Program-made: the position numbers and the translations under genes
Part shown: one piece after another, positions 15,037-23,403 of the stretch
How positions within the stretch are numbered: position 1 is the stretch's first letter
Layout of the letters: every line of letters starts with the position of its first letter
Notes under the pieces: model-generated
What the model was told of the DNA's origin: nothing
Seen by the model: the letters and a program-made list of their open reading frames with translations, nothing else
Databases searched by the model: none
Assembly: GCA_934631005.1 (NCBI GenBank)
Contig: CAKTXA010000003.1
Span: 49,880 to 113,879, forward strand
Direction of reading: 5' to 3'
Source: an uncultured Oscillospiraceae bacterium
Lineage (GTDB): Bacteria; Bacillota; Clostridia; Oscillospirales; Oscillospiraceae
DNA: 64,000 nt

Positions 15037-15417
15037 CTAAAAGATGTTTGCGGCGCTGGGCAGCTGCGTGGCGCGCAGATGCTGCAGCTGCACGATGAGC
15101 TGCGCGCAGGTATCGGCAAAATCGTCCGCCTCGCCGCGGCGCGCCTGCTCATGCAGGGCGGCAAAGTCACGCAGCACGCAGTCAGTCTCATCGTGGTGCA
15201 GCAGCATACAGTAGACCGCCTCGCGCTGCTGCCACAGGCTCATCGCCTGCTCCACGGCGTCCTGTGCGCGGACAAAATCGCCGTTTTCGGCGTGCGTGCG
15301 CGCAAGGCGCAGCGTGCTCAGGGGCTCCGCGACCGTGCAGCGGATATAGCTGCCCGCCCAGAGGCAGAAGCTCAGGCACAGCGCCAGAATGAGCAGCGCG
15401 ATCAGCAGATGCTTCAC
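15037..15417 (-). CDS. DUF4363 family protein
   Basis: A 126-residue protein with one N-terminal membrane helix (LLIALLILALCLSFCLWAG) and an extracytoplasmic helical domain. The pattern of paired helices with AENGDFVRAQDAVEQAMSLWQQREAVYCMLLHHDETDCV fits DUF4363, found almost only in Clostridia next to DUF421 genes. The start overlaps the DUF421 stop by 4 bases, so the two are coupled and their products may interact at the membrane. Function unknown. Confidence 0.82.
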   Translation of the reverse strand: MKHLLIALLILALCLSFCLWAGSYIRCTVAEPLSTLRLARTHAENGDFVRAQDAVEQAMSLWQQREAVYCMLLHHDETDCVLRDFAALHEQARRGEADDFADTCAQLIVQLQHLRATQLPSAANIF

Positions 15418-16094
15418 GGCGTTTCCTCCTTTCGGATGGCAAGGTACAGCCTCCCCGTGCGGTCGGCGGTGAGCAGCAGCACGTCGCGGATGCGGCAGTT
15501 ATAGCTTTGCAGCGTCTGCTCGACCCACGCGCGCGTCCGGCCGGACGCGGCGAGATTTTCGCGGATGAGCGTGCCGTGGCTGATGATGGTGACGGGCAGC
15601 TCCGTCTCGTCGGGCTTCACGCCGGCGTCCTTGGCGCAGGCGGGAGCGTAGCGGGCATAGGGCAGGACGCTGATATTGCCGTTCGTCTCCAGAATGGCGT
15701 AGCGCACCTGTGTAATATCCACATATCCCTGCAGGCGCAGATATTCCGTCAGCTCGTCGGCGTTGACGCGCGTTTTCTGCATATTGCGCGCGAGGAGCTT
15801 GCCGTCCCGCACCAGAATGACCGGCTTTCCGCAGAAAAAGCGGCGGACGGGGATGCTGCCGTAGATCCACACCGACAAAAGCAGCTCGATCGCGAGCACG
15901 ACCAAAATCGGGATCAGCCCCGAAAACAGCGGGATCGCCGGGTCCTGCATCGGCACGGACGCAAGATCCGCGATCAGCATCGTCACCACGAACTCCGCCG
16001 GCTCCATCTGCCCGATCTGGCGCTTGCCCATCAGGCGGATGACCAGAATGAGCGCCAGATATAGGATCACGGCGCGAAGAAATGCGATCAGCAT
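15414..16094 (-). CDS. DUF421 (YetF-like) membrane protein
   Basis: A 226-residue protein with three N-terminal membrane helices (residues 1-90) and a cytoplasmic beta-rich domain. Hallmarks: LILVIRLMGKRQIGQMEPAEFVVTML in helix 1-2, PVILVRDGKLL, and QVRYAILETNGNISVLPY. Related Bacillus YetF and YdfS proteins are spore-associated in part; the role is not established. The ATG at 16094 is favoured over the one at 16100 because AAGGTGG then has 7-base spacing. It is coupled to DUF4363 downstream. Confidence 0.88.
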   Translation of the reverse strand: MLIAFLRAVILYLALILVIRLMGKRQIGQMEPAEFVVTMLIADLASVPMQDPAIPLFSGLIPILVVLAIELLLSVWIYGSIPVRRFFCGKPVILVRDGKLLARNMQKTRVNADELTEYLRLQGYVDITQVRYAILETNGNISVLPYARYAPACAKDAGVKPDETELPVTIISHGTLIRENLAASGRTRAWVEQTLQSYNCRIRDVLLLTADRTGRLYLAIRKEETP

Positions 16095-16212
16095 ACACAT
16101 TCCACCTTTCAGCTTTCATCCTAGTATCCGACGCCGCAGGCAGGAATATACTGTTTTTTTGCCGCAAAGTCCGCGGGATGAAAAGATGGGACTGTTCTTT
16201 TGGGGGAAACTG

Positions 16213-16221
16213 TGCTATAAT
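16213..16221 (+). promoter_or_regulatory. Extended -10 promoter of the ruv operon
   Basis: TGCTATAAT at 16213-16221 is an extended -10 box (TGnTATAAT). The -35 region at 16193-16198 (TGTTCT, 17 bases away) is weak, as is usual for this promoter type. It lies 33 bases before the first gene of the operon. Confidence 0.65.
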
Positions 16222-16253
16222 GCCCATAAATATCGGCACAGCGAGGTTTTAGT

Positions 16254-16430
16254 ATGGACGAATACCGCAGCCCGGAGATGCTGGAAAAGCTCAGCCAGGA
16301 CGCGCAGAAGCCGCAGGAGCACTACACCCCCCGCCCCAAAAGCCAGATCGTGCTGGCGTGGGTGCTGGCGGCGGTGGTGCTGCTGGCGTTTTTGGGGACG
16401 TGCTACTGGCTCATCTTCGGAAGGTTCTGA
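16254..16430 (+). CDS. Small single-span membrane protein (58 aa) heading the ruv operon
   Basis: A 58-residue protein: a charged N-terminal half (DEYRSPEMLEKLSQDAQKP) and one C-terminal membrane helix (IVLAWVLAAVVLLAFLGTCYW). It ends 3 bases before the ruvC start, so the two are cotranscribed and probably coupled. No family recognised. Its ATG lies close behind the promoter with only a weak SD (GCGAGG). A regulatory leader-ORF role is possible. Confidence 0.65.
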   Translation: MDEYRSPEMLEKLSQDAQKPQEHYTPRPKSQIVLAWVLAAVVLLAFLGTCYWLIFGRF

Positions 16431-16433
16431 GCG

Positions 16434-16928
16434 ATGGTCATTTTAGGGATCGACCCCGGCTACGCCACCACCGGCTTCGGCGTGGTGGAGAGCGGGCGCG
16501 GGCAGCTGCGGCTTGTGAATTACGGCACGATCACCACCCCGGCGGGGCTGGCGTTTTCCAGGCGGCTGCGGATGCTCTATGACGATATGAACGAGCTGCT
16601 CGGCACCGTGCGGCCCGACGCCGTGGCGGTGGAGGAGCTGTTCTTCGGCCACAACGTCACGACCGGCATCGGCGTTTCGCACGGGCGGGGCGTCATTTTG
16701 CTGGCGGTGGAGCAGTTCGGCGCGCCACTGTTTGAGTACACGCCCAATCAGGTCAAGCAGGCGGTGGTCGGCTATGGCGGGGCGGAGAAGCGGCAGGTCA
16801 TGGATATGACGCGCAGGCTCCTGAAAATGGAGAAGGTCGCGCGGCCGGACGACGCGGCCGACGCCATTGCCATCGCGCTGTGCCACGCGCGCAGCGCAAC
16901 GTCCATGCTCGCGCGCTGCGGGCAGTAA
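16434..16928 (+). CDS. ruvC: Holliday junction endonuclease RuvC
   Basis: A 164-residue dimeric resolvase that cuts Holliday junctions moved by RuvAB. The catalytic acids are in place: D7 in ILGIDPGY, E68 in AVEELFFGHN, and D140/D143 in ARPDDAADAIAIALCH. ETPNQVK-like EYTPNQVKQAVVGYGGAEKRQV is the conserved DNA-binding region. Length is typical. It starts 3 bases after the small membrane protein gene and ends 13 bases before ruvA. Confidence 0.97.
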   Translation: MVILGIDPGYATTGFGVVESGRGQLRLVNYGTITTPAGLAFSRRLRMLYDDMNELLGTVRPDAVAVEELFFGHNVTTGIGVSHGRGVILLAVEQFGAPLFEYTPNQVKQAVVGYGGAEKRQVMDMTRRLLKMEKVARPDDAADAIAIALCHARSATSMLARCGQ

Positions 16929-16941
16929 CGGAGGAAACGGG

Positions 16942-17547
16942 ATGTTTTATTATCTGGAGGGCACGGTCACGCTGATGGAGCCGGGGCTTGCGGTCATCGA
17001 CTGCGGCGGCGTGGGCTATGCGTGCAGCACCACGACGTATACGCTCGCGGGGCTGAAGCTGAACGCCCGGGCAAGGCTTTATACCTATTGCAGCATCCGC
17101 GAGGACGCGTTCGATATTTACGGCTTTTCCACGAAGGACGAGCGGGATTGCTTTTTGAAGCTCCTCGCCGTCTCGGGCGTGGGGCCGAAGGCCGCGCTGT
17201 CGATTTTGTCGATCCTGTCGCCGGATCAGTTCCGCCTGGCGGTGATCACGCAGGACGAAAAATCCCTCACCCGGGCAGCCGGGGTGGGCAAAAAGGTCGC
17301 GCAGCGCATTTTGCTGGAGCTGAAGGAAAAGCTCGGCGCGGCAGAGCTGCCGGACGCGTCCGGCGGCGGCGCGGGCGTCGCAGTGGCGCACGGCAGCGCC
17401 GTGGCGGAGGCCACGGCGGCGCTGGCAAGCCTTGGGTATTCGCAGGCGGAGATCGGCGCGGCGCTCAAAACAGTCGCGAACGCCGAAACGCTCTCGGCCG
17501 AGCAGCTCGTGCGGCAGGCGCTGCGCGCAATGGTCACAACAAAGTAA
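16942..17547 (+). CDS. ruvA: Holliday junction branch-migration protein RuvA
   Basis: A 201-residue protein that binds four-way junctions and loads RuvB. It opens MFYYLEGTVTLMEPGLAVIDCGGVGY (an OB-fold start spread over residues 1-26), then LLAVSGVGPKAALSIL and AAGVGKKVAQRILLELKEKL, the two helix-hairpin-helix motifs. A flexible Gly/Ala linker leads to the C-terminal RuvB-binding domain (AEATAALASLGYSQAE). The ATG at 16942 follows GGAGGAAACGG. Confidence 0.97.
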   Translation: MFYYLEGTVTLMEPGLAVIDCGGVGYACSTTTYTLAGLKLNARARLYTYCSIREDAFDIYGFSTKDERDCFLKLLAVSGVGPKAALSILSILSPDQFRLAVITQDEKSLTRAAGVGKKVAQRILLELKEKLGAAELPDASGGGAGVAVAHGSAVAEATAALASLGYSQAEIGAALKTVANAETLSAEQLVRQALRAMVTTK

Positions 17548-17559
17548 GGAGGCGCGGAT

Positions 17560-18612
<1,053 letters not shown>

Positions 18613-18617
18613 GCAAC

Positions 18618-19976
18618 ATGGGTAAATTATTCGGGACCGACGGCATCCGTGCCGTCGCCAACGAGGGGCTGGACGCCCCGCTGAGCTACCGCATCGGGCA
18701 GGCTGCCGCCATCTCGCTCATCGACAGCGGCACACAGCGCCCGTGCGTCGTCATCGGCAAGGATACGCGCATCTCCTCGGATATGCTGGAGGCTGCGCTC
18801 GTGGCGGGGCTGACGTCCTGCGGGTGCGACGTGATCGCGCTCGGCGTCATCCCCACGCCGGCGGTGGCGTATCTGACATGCCGGCTGCACGCGGACGCGG
18901 GCGTGGTCATCTCGGCCTCACACAATCCGTTTGAGCACAACGGCATCAAAATGTTCTCGCGCGAGGGCTTTAAGCTCAGCGACGAGCTGGAAGCGGAGAT
19001 GGAATCGCTCATCCTGCAAAAAGAGCCGCTGCCCGTGCGCACCGGCGCGGGGCTCGGCCGCGTGCTGGATGGGCGGGCGTCGGCGGACCTGTATCTGGAG
19101 CATCTGGAGAAGACCCTGCCGCCGCTCGCGCCGATGCGCGTGCTCATCGACTGCGCCAACGGCGCGGCCAGCGCCACGGCGCGGCGGCTGTTCACGCGGT
19201 TCGATCTGGATGTGGACTTTCTCTGCGACGAGCCGGACGGCGTGAATATCAACAGCGGCTGCGGCTCCACGCATCTCGGCCTGCTGTCGGAGCGGGTCGT
19301 GCAGGGGCATTACGACCTCGGCATCGCCTTTGACGGCGACGCCGACCGCTGCCTGTGCGTGGACGAGACCGGCTGTGAGATCGACGGCGACCAGATCATG
19401 GCGATCTGCGCCGCGTCGCTCGTGCGGCAGGGGAAGCTCGCCGGGTGCGGCTTTGTGGCCACGGTGATGTCGAATATCGGTTTACATAAGTATTGCGACG
19501 CGCAGGGTCTTAAGCTGCTGTGCGCCAGCGTGGGCGACCGCAACGTGCTGGAGCTGATGCAGAAGGAGGGGATGTGCCTCGGCGGCGAGCAGTCCGGGCA
19601 TATCATCTTCCTGGAGCATATGACCACCGGCGACGGGCAGCTGGCGGCGCTGCAGTTTTTGTCGATCCTGTCGCAGTCGGGCTGCAAGGCCAGCGAGCTG
19701 CGCGCGCGCATCCCGCGCTATCCGCAGGTGCTCAAAAACGTGCGCGTGGGCGGCAACGACGAGAAAACGCGCATTTTGCAGTCGGACGCGCTGGCATCGG
19801 CGGTGCAGGATGCCGAGGCGCAGCTCGGTGCGGACGGGCGCGTGCTCATCCGCGCATCGGGCACCGAGCCGCTCATCCGCGTGATGGTGGAGGCCGGGAC
19901 ACAGGCACAGGCCGAGACGCTGGCGGACGCGCTGTCGAGCACCGTCGAAAGTCTACAAAAAACCCCGGAAAAATAA
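18618..19976 (+). CDS. glmM: Phosphoglucosamine mutase
   Basis: A 452-residue enzyme converting glucosamine-6-phosphate to glucosamine-1-phosphate for UDP-GlcNAc and peptidoglycan. It starts MGKLFGTDGIRAVAN. The phosphoserine loop is ISASHNPFEHNGIK with Ser101 as the phosphorylated residue. The metal loop is AFDGDADRCL at about residue 240, the sugar loop GGEQSGHI at about 320, and the phosphate loop IRASGTEPLIRVMVE near the end. Last gene of the ruv operon, only 5 bases from ruvB; this arrangement ties a repair module to a cell-wall enzyme. Confidence 0.97.
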   Translation: MGKLFGTDGIRAVANEGLDAPLSYRIGQAAAISLIDSGTQRPCVVIGKDTRISSDMLEAALVAGLTSCGCDVIALGVIPTPAVAYLTCRLHADAGVVISASHNPFEHNGIKMFSREGFKLSDELEAEMESLILQKEPLPVRTGAGLGRVLDGRASADLYLEHLEKTLPPLAPMRVLIDCANGAASATARRLFTRFDLDVDFLCDEPDGVNINSGCGSTHLGLLSERVVQGHYDLGIAFDGDADRCLCVDETGCEIDGDQIMAICAASLVRQGKLAGCGFVATVMSNIGLHKYCDAQGLKLLCASVGDRNVLELMQKEGMCLGGEQSGHIIFLEHMTTGDGQLAALQFLSILSQSGCKASELRARIPRYPQVLKNVRVGGNDEKTRILQSDALASAVQDAEAQLGADGRVLIRASGTEPLIRVMVEAGTQAQAETLADALSSTVESLQKTPEK

Positions 19977-19994
19977 AAACATATTTATTTACTA

Positions 19995-20023
19995 TTGACA
20001 ATTCCGTTTTCCTTGCTTATAAT
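19995..20023 (+). promoter_or_regulatory. Consensus sigma-A promoter of the zinc-ribbon gene
   Basis: TTGACA (19995-20000), 17 bases, TATAAT (20018-20023), a perfect match, only 18 bases after the glmM stop. The bases before it are A/T rich, resembling an UP element. Confidence 0.9.
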
Positions 20024-20029
20024 AGGAAG

Positions 20030-20255
20030 CGTGGATCGGGCGGGAAGATCTTCCAGCTCATCCGTACCGCGAGTGAACTTCCGCATTCTCTTTGTACGAT
20101 CTCTTTTGTGCAGTTTGAGCAATCCCGAACGGAATCGAGCGGCGTCATCGGCGTTTTCAGCTTCGGCTGATCGCAATATATCAACCCTGCAGCAACGGAT
20201 CTCAAGCCGCATGACTCAGGGCAAATCCACAAATCGCAAAAGAGAGGTAAAATCA
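20030..20255 (+). other. Long 5' leader of the zinc-ribbon gene
   Basis: About 225 bases separate the expected transcription start from the ATG at 20256. The leader contains short stems, such as GAAGATCTTC at 20045-20054 and AGCTTCGGCT at 20159-20168, and no credible gene. It ends in AGAGAGGTAA, a good SD. Long leaders before strongly promoted small proteins are typical of cold-shock or RNA-thermosensor control, which is inference here. This covers the gap between glmM and the zinc-ribbon gene. Confidence 0.5.
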
Positions 20256-20537
20256 ATGTACGAAGACAAGACTTTAGTCTGCAAAGAGTGTGGCAACGAG
20301 TTCGTTTTCACCGCCGGTGAGCAGGAATTCTATGCAGAGCGTGGCTTCCAGAACGAGCCGCAGCGCTGCAAGGCGTGCCGTGACGCGCGGAAGAACGCTT
20401 CCCGCGGCCCGCGTGAGTACTTCACCGCGACGTGCGCTGCGTGCGGCGGCGAGGCTCGCGTTCCGTTCGAGCCCAAGACCGACCGTCCGGTCTATTGCAG
20501 CGATTGCTTCGCTCGCATGAAGGCGCAGGAAGGCTAA
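20256..20537 (+). CDS. Zinc-ribbon domain protein (93 aa)
   Basis: A 93-residue protein with two zinc modules. The first is LVCKECGNEFVFTAGEQEFY followed by RCKACRDARK, the fold of the probable zinc-ribbon family (CxxC then CxxC with EQxFY between). The second is ATCAACGGEARVPF with YCSDCFARMK, as in CxxC zinc-ribbon RNA-associated proteins. Eight cysteines, all in CxxC pairs. The consensus promoter and strong SD suggest high expression. A nucleic-acid or ribosome-linked role is likely by family but unproven. Confidence 0.87.
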   Translation: MYEDKTLVCKECGNEFVFTAGEQEFYAERGFQNEPQRCKACRDARKNASRGPREYFTATCAACGGEARVPFEPKTDRPVYCSDCFARMKAQEG

Positions 20538-20549
20538 TAGAATTGCCAA

Positions 20550-20582
20550 ACCGGGATGCTGAAAGGCATCCCGGTTTTTTAT
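20550..20582 (+). terminator. Intrinsic terminator of the zinc-ribbon gene
   Basis: Stem CCGGGATGC/GCATCCCGG (20552-20575) with a 6-base loop, followed by seven T residues. Confidence 0.9.
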
Positions 20583-20591
20583 GTGCAGAAT

Positions 20592-20627
20592 GCCCGGGGC
20601 ACAAGGCTGTGCTCCGGGCTGTTTTTT
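20592..20627 (+). terminator. Second tandem terminator
   Basis: Imperfect stem GCCCGGGGCAC/GTGCTCCGGGC with six T residues following on the plus strand. It backs up the preceding terminator and overlaps the last bases of the convergent GH25 gene. Confidence 0.65.
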
Positions 20628-21507
20628 ATTCCGCTGTGTCCGGTGCGCTCCAGTCGCCGAAGCTGAGGTTCAGATCGACGGGCGTGTCGATGCCGGGGAC
20701 GGTGCCGTCGCTCGTGTACTGCCAGATCTGAAAATCGTAGTCGAACGTGGGCGGGATGTTGTACTCCGCCAGCCAGAATACGCGGTCCTGCAGCCGCAGC
20801 AGGTCGAACTCCTGGTAGCCGAAGCGCTGGTTAAAATAGATGCCCGCCCGATAGCCCGCGTCCTCGATGGCCTTGCAGAACGCCTCGGCGATGTCGGTCA
20901 GAAGCAGGCTCGTCATGCCGTCGGTGCGGGCGTCGGCCTCGATGTCCTCCCAGTCGAACACGATGGGGTAGGTAAGAGCCCGGCCCTCCAGCATCGTGAG
21001 CACGAGCTGCGCCTCCTCGGCGGCCTCGTCTACGGTGATGGCCTGCGAGAAGAAGTAGACGCCCGCGTCCAGCCCCGCCGCCAGCGCGCCGTCGAGATTC
21101 TGCGCAAAATATGCGTCCTGCTCCAGATCGCCCTGCGTGTAGCCGCGGTAGCCCGCGCGGATCATCGCAAATTCCACACCCGCCTGCGCCACCTGCGTCC
21201 AGTCGATGCGCCCCTGATGGGCGGAGACGTCGATGCCGACGTGGCTGGGCGTGTAGCCGTCGTAGCGGACGAACGCGCCGTCCTGATAGAAATTGCCGTC
21301 GTAGACGTTGCGCGCCAGACCCTCGATATACCGGCTCTCCGGCTCGGCCTGCTCGGCGGCGGGAGGCTCCGGCGTGGTCTCGACCGCTGCGGCCTCGCCG
21401 TAGCGCACGATGCGCAGCACCACGGCGGCGATGCCCGCCAGCAGCGCGACGATGGCAAGCGCCAGAACGATCAGCGCAAGCGTATGTTTGTTGACTTTCA
21501 GCTTCAT
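20626..21507 (-). CDS. GH25-family lysozyme, membrane anchored
   Basis: A 293-residue muramidase. A signal anchor lies at residues 9-33 (LALIVLALAIVALLAGIAAVV), then a Pro/Glu/Ala linker, then the GH25 barrel: HVGIDVSAHQGRIDW with the first catalytic Asp, FAMIRAGYRG, YFFSQA, and YPIVFDWEDIE carrying the DxE catalytic pair. The end (AEYNIPPTFDYDFQIWQYTSDGTVPGI, across residues 250-275) is the standard GH25 finish. It cleaves between MurNAc and GlcNAc on the outer face. ATG at 21507 follows AAGGGGAC. Divergent from the CapA-like gene. Confidence 0.92.
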   Translation of the reverse strand: MKLKVNKHTLALIVLALAIVALLAGIAAVVLRIVRYGEAAAVETTPEPPAAEQAEPESRYIEGLARNVYDGNFYQDGAFVRYDGYTPSHVGIDVSAHQGRIDWTQVAQAGVEFAMIRAGYRGYTQGDLEQDAYFAQNLDGALAAGLDAGVYFFSQAITVDEAAEEAQLVLTMLEGRALTYPIVFDWEDIEADARTDGMTSLLLTDIAEAFCKAIEDAGYRAGIYFNQRFGYQEFDLLRLQDRVFWLAEYNIPPTFDYDFQIWQYTSDGTVPGIDTPVDLNLSFGDWSAPDTAE

Positions 21508-21538
21508 CGTATGTCCCCTTTTTGACCCGATCGCCGAC

Positions 21539-21567
21539 ATTATACCACACATTGCGCTCCGCGCCAA
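21539..21567 (-). promoter_or_regulatory. Promoter of the GH25 gene
   Basis: Minus strand TTGGCG (21567-21562), 17 bases, TATAAT (21544-21539). Confidence 0.75.
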
Positions 21568-21587
21568 GAACAACCGCGAAAAAAGGA

Positions 21588-21616
21588 TTGTCGAACGCTC
21601 GGCTGTCATGTATAAT
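21588..21616 (+). promoter_or_regulatory. Promoter of the CapA-like gene
   Basis: TTGTCG (21588-21593), 17 bases, TATAAT (21611-21616), about 38 bases before the start codon. Confidence 0.75.
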
Positions 21617-21654
21617 AAATATAATAAAGAAAATATGAAGAAGGGGGCTGCCCG

Positions 21655-22962
21655 ATGGAAGAACTGGAACTGGAGCAGAATGAGCAGCTTTTGGAGCAGC
21701 GGCGCCTGCGCCGTCTGGAACAAAAACGCCGCCGCAAGACGCAGCAGCGGATGGTGCTGGGGCTGCTGGCGCTGATCGTGGTGCTGGCGCTGGTGCTGAT
21801 CGTGCGCGGCTGCCGGGCCAAGCCCGCGCCCGCGCCGGTGGAGCCGAGCGCGCCGGCCGAGCCGGTGGATACCGCCGCGCCCACGGAGCCGGAGGCGGAC
21901 TCCGTCGTGCAGCTCACGGCGGTGGGCGACATTATGATCTACGACGACATCCTCGCCGCCGCGCAGACGGCGGAGGGCGTGTATGATTTTTCCGACTGCT
22001 TCTCAGCCGTGGCCGCGTATACGATGGCGGCGGATCTGACGGTGGGCAATCTGGAGCTGAATTTCTGCGGCGCGCCGTATGCCGGAAAGCCCGACTTCCG
22101 CGCGCCGGAGGCGCTGGCGGGCACGCTGCGCGACATCGGCTTTGATGTTTTGCAGACCGCCAACACCTACAGCATCCAGAACGGCATGACGGGTCTGAGC
22201 GGGACGATCTCGGCGCTGGACGCCGTGGGCATCGACCACGTGGGCACCTATGCCACGCAGGCCGAGCGCGACGCGTCCGGCGGTGTGCTGGTCAAAACGG
22301 TCAACGGCGTGCGCATCGCGTTCATCGCCTTTACCAAGGGCGTCAACAACCTGACGCTGCCGGAGGGGTCGGAGTTCGCGGTGGATCTGCTGTATACCGA
22401 CTATGACTCGGATTATTCCAAGGTGGCGCAGGACGCCATCGTGCAGACGGCCAAAAACGCCGCGGCCACCGATGCCGACATCGTCATCGCCATGCTCCAC
22501 TGGGGCAGCGAGTACGACAACACCATCACCGACACGCAGAAGAAGATCGAGAGCCTGCTGCTGGAAAACGGCGTGGACGTCATCCTCGGCTCGCACTCGC
22601 ACGTGGTGGGCAATCTGACGGAGAAGACCGTGCAGCGCGGCGGTGACGAAAAGACGTGCTTTGTGGCCTACAGTCTGGGCAATTTCTTCTCCAGCCAGAC
22701 GCAGAGCGGCACGATGGAGTCGGTGCTGCTGAATCTGGAGATCACCAAGAGCGGCAAGACCGGCCAGACGAGCATCACGAACGTAGGCTACATCCCGCTG
22801 TACATCCTCAAGCAGGAGACAGACGGCCAGCCGAAGATCCAGGTGCTGCCAGTGCGCAGCGCCATCACGAGCGGGCTGTTTGAGGATCAGGCGCAGACGC
22901 TCACCGACGCCATCGCCGATCTCCGTGCAAACACCGCCTCGGACTACGACTCCGGCAAGTAA
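21655..22962 (+). CDS. CapA family protein (PGA-synthesis-type metallophosphatase fold)
   Basis: A 435-residue protein. A Glu/Arg-rich N-terminal coiled segment (residues 1-32) precedes a membrane helix (MVLGLLALIVVLALVLIV) and a Pro/Ala/Glu linker, then a CapA/PgsA domain. Its calcineurin-like motifs are AVGDIMIYDDI, VGNLELNFCG, TANTYSIQNGMTGL, LHWGSEYDN and LGSHSHVVGNL. CapA proteins take part in poly-gamma-glutamate capsule synthesis in Bacillus, but clostridial stand-alone members may be secreted phosphatases with other targets. No capBC partner genes lie nearby, so a capsule role is unsupported here. Own promoter and terminator. Confidence 0.87.
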   Translation: MEELELEQNEQLLEQRRLRRLEQKRRRKTQQRMVLGLLALIVVLALVLIVRGCRAKPAPAPVEPSAPAEPVDTAAPTEPEADSVVQLTAVGDIMIYDDILAAAQTAEGVYDFSDCFSAVAAYTMAADLTVGNLELNFCGAPYAGKPDFRAPEALAGTLRDIGFDVLQTANTYSIQNGMTGLSGTISALDAVGIDHVGTYATQAERDASGGVLVKTVNGVRIAFIAFTKGVNNLTLPEGSEFAVDLLYTDYDSDYSKVAQDAIVQTAKNAAATDADIVIAMLHWGSEYDNTITDTQKKIESLLLENGVDVILGSHSHVVGNLTEKTVQRGGDEKTCFVAYSLGNFFSSQTQSGTMESVLLNLEITKSGKTGQTSITNVGYIPLYILKQETDGQPKIQVLPVRSAITSGLFEDQAQTLTDAIADLRANTASDYDSGK

Positions 22963-22970
22963 ACACAAAA

Positions 22971-23008
22971 AACCGCCCTTCCGGCGCGTTTCCGGGAGGG
23001 CGGTTTTG
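22971..23008 (+). terminator. Terminator of the CapA-like gene
   Basis: Stem AACCGCCCT/AGGGCGGTT with a 17-base loop that itself can pair, ending in TTTTGC. Confidence 0.75.
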
Positions 23009-23055
23009 CACGTTTTTTGCTTGGGGCGCGTAGGATGACGCGGGGAGGTGGTACG

Positions 23056-23205
23056 ATGTGCCCATGCAGAGAAAAGCTCAGCCGTCTGCTGCTGGGGCTG
23101 GGGATCGGCCTGCTGGTCTCGCTGATCCTGCCGGGAGGGTTTCTGCGGGTGGTGATCGGGCTGGGCCTGATCGCGCTGGGCAGCCTTCTCGCAAATTGCT
23201 GTTAG
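23056..23205 (+). CDS. Small hydrophobic protein (49 aa) upstream of spoVM
   Basis: A 49-residue protein: CPCREKLSRLL, then a long hydrophobic stretch (LGIGLLVSLILPGGFLRVV and IGLGLIALGSLLANCC) with a central Pro-Gly-Gly that would break it into a hairpin. Strong SD GGGGAGGTGG 5 bases before the ATG. It ends 11 bases before spoVM, so the two are almost certainly cotranscribed. No family recognised; a sporulation membrane role is suggested by position only. Confidence 0.72.
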   Translation: MCPCREKLSRLLLGLGIGLLVSLILPGGFLRVVIGLGLIALGSLLANCC

Positions 23206-23216
23206 GGGGGAGCGTT

Positions 23217-23291
23217 ATGCAGATCGTTGTGATCAAGGCGCCGCGCTGGCTCGCGGGCGTGCTGAAAGCCATGTTCCGGATGCACGATTAA
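23217..23291 (+). CDS. spoVM: Stage V sporulation protein SpoVM
   Basis: A 24-residue amphipathic peptide, nearly the length of Bacillus SpoVM (26). Conserved features align without gaps: Ile-Lys at 6-7, the helix-shaping Pro at position 9, Leu12, Gly14, and Lys-Ala-Met at 17-19. SpoVM marks the convex outer forespore membrane and anchors SpoIVA there. GGGGGG(A)G precedes the ATG. It is too short for routine gene finders and is easily missed. Its place just before a SipL-like gene and spoIVA strongly supports the call. Confidence 0.88.
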   Translation: MQIVVIKAPRWLAGVLKAMFRMHD

Positions 23292-23403
23292 GGCGTTACC
23301 GTTTGCCGGATCGTGCGGGGATGCCTGTTGAGGCAGAACGCCGAGTCATATCCTTGTCCCGCTCCGCGTATATATTGGTAGACTATACAAGGAGTGATCG
23401 AAC

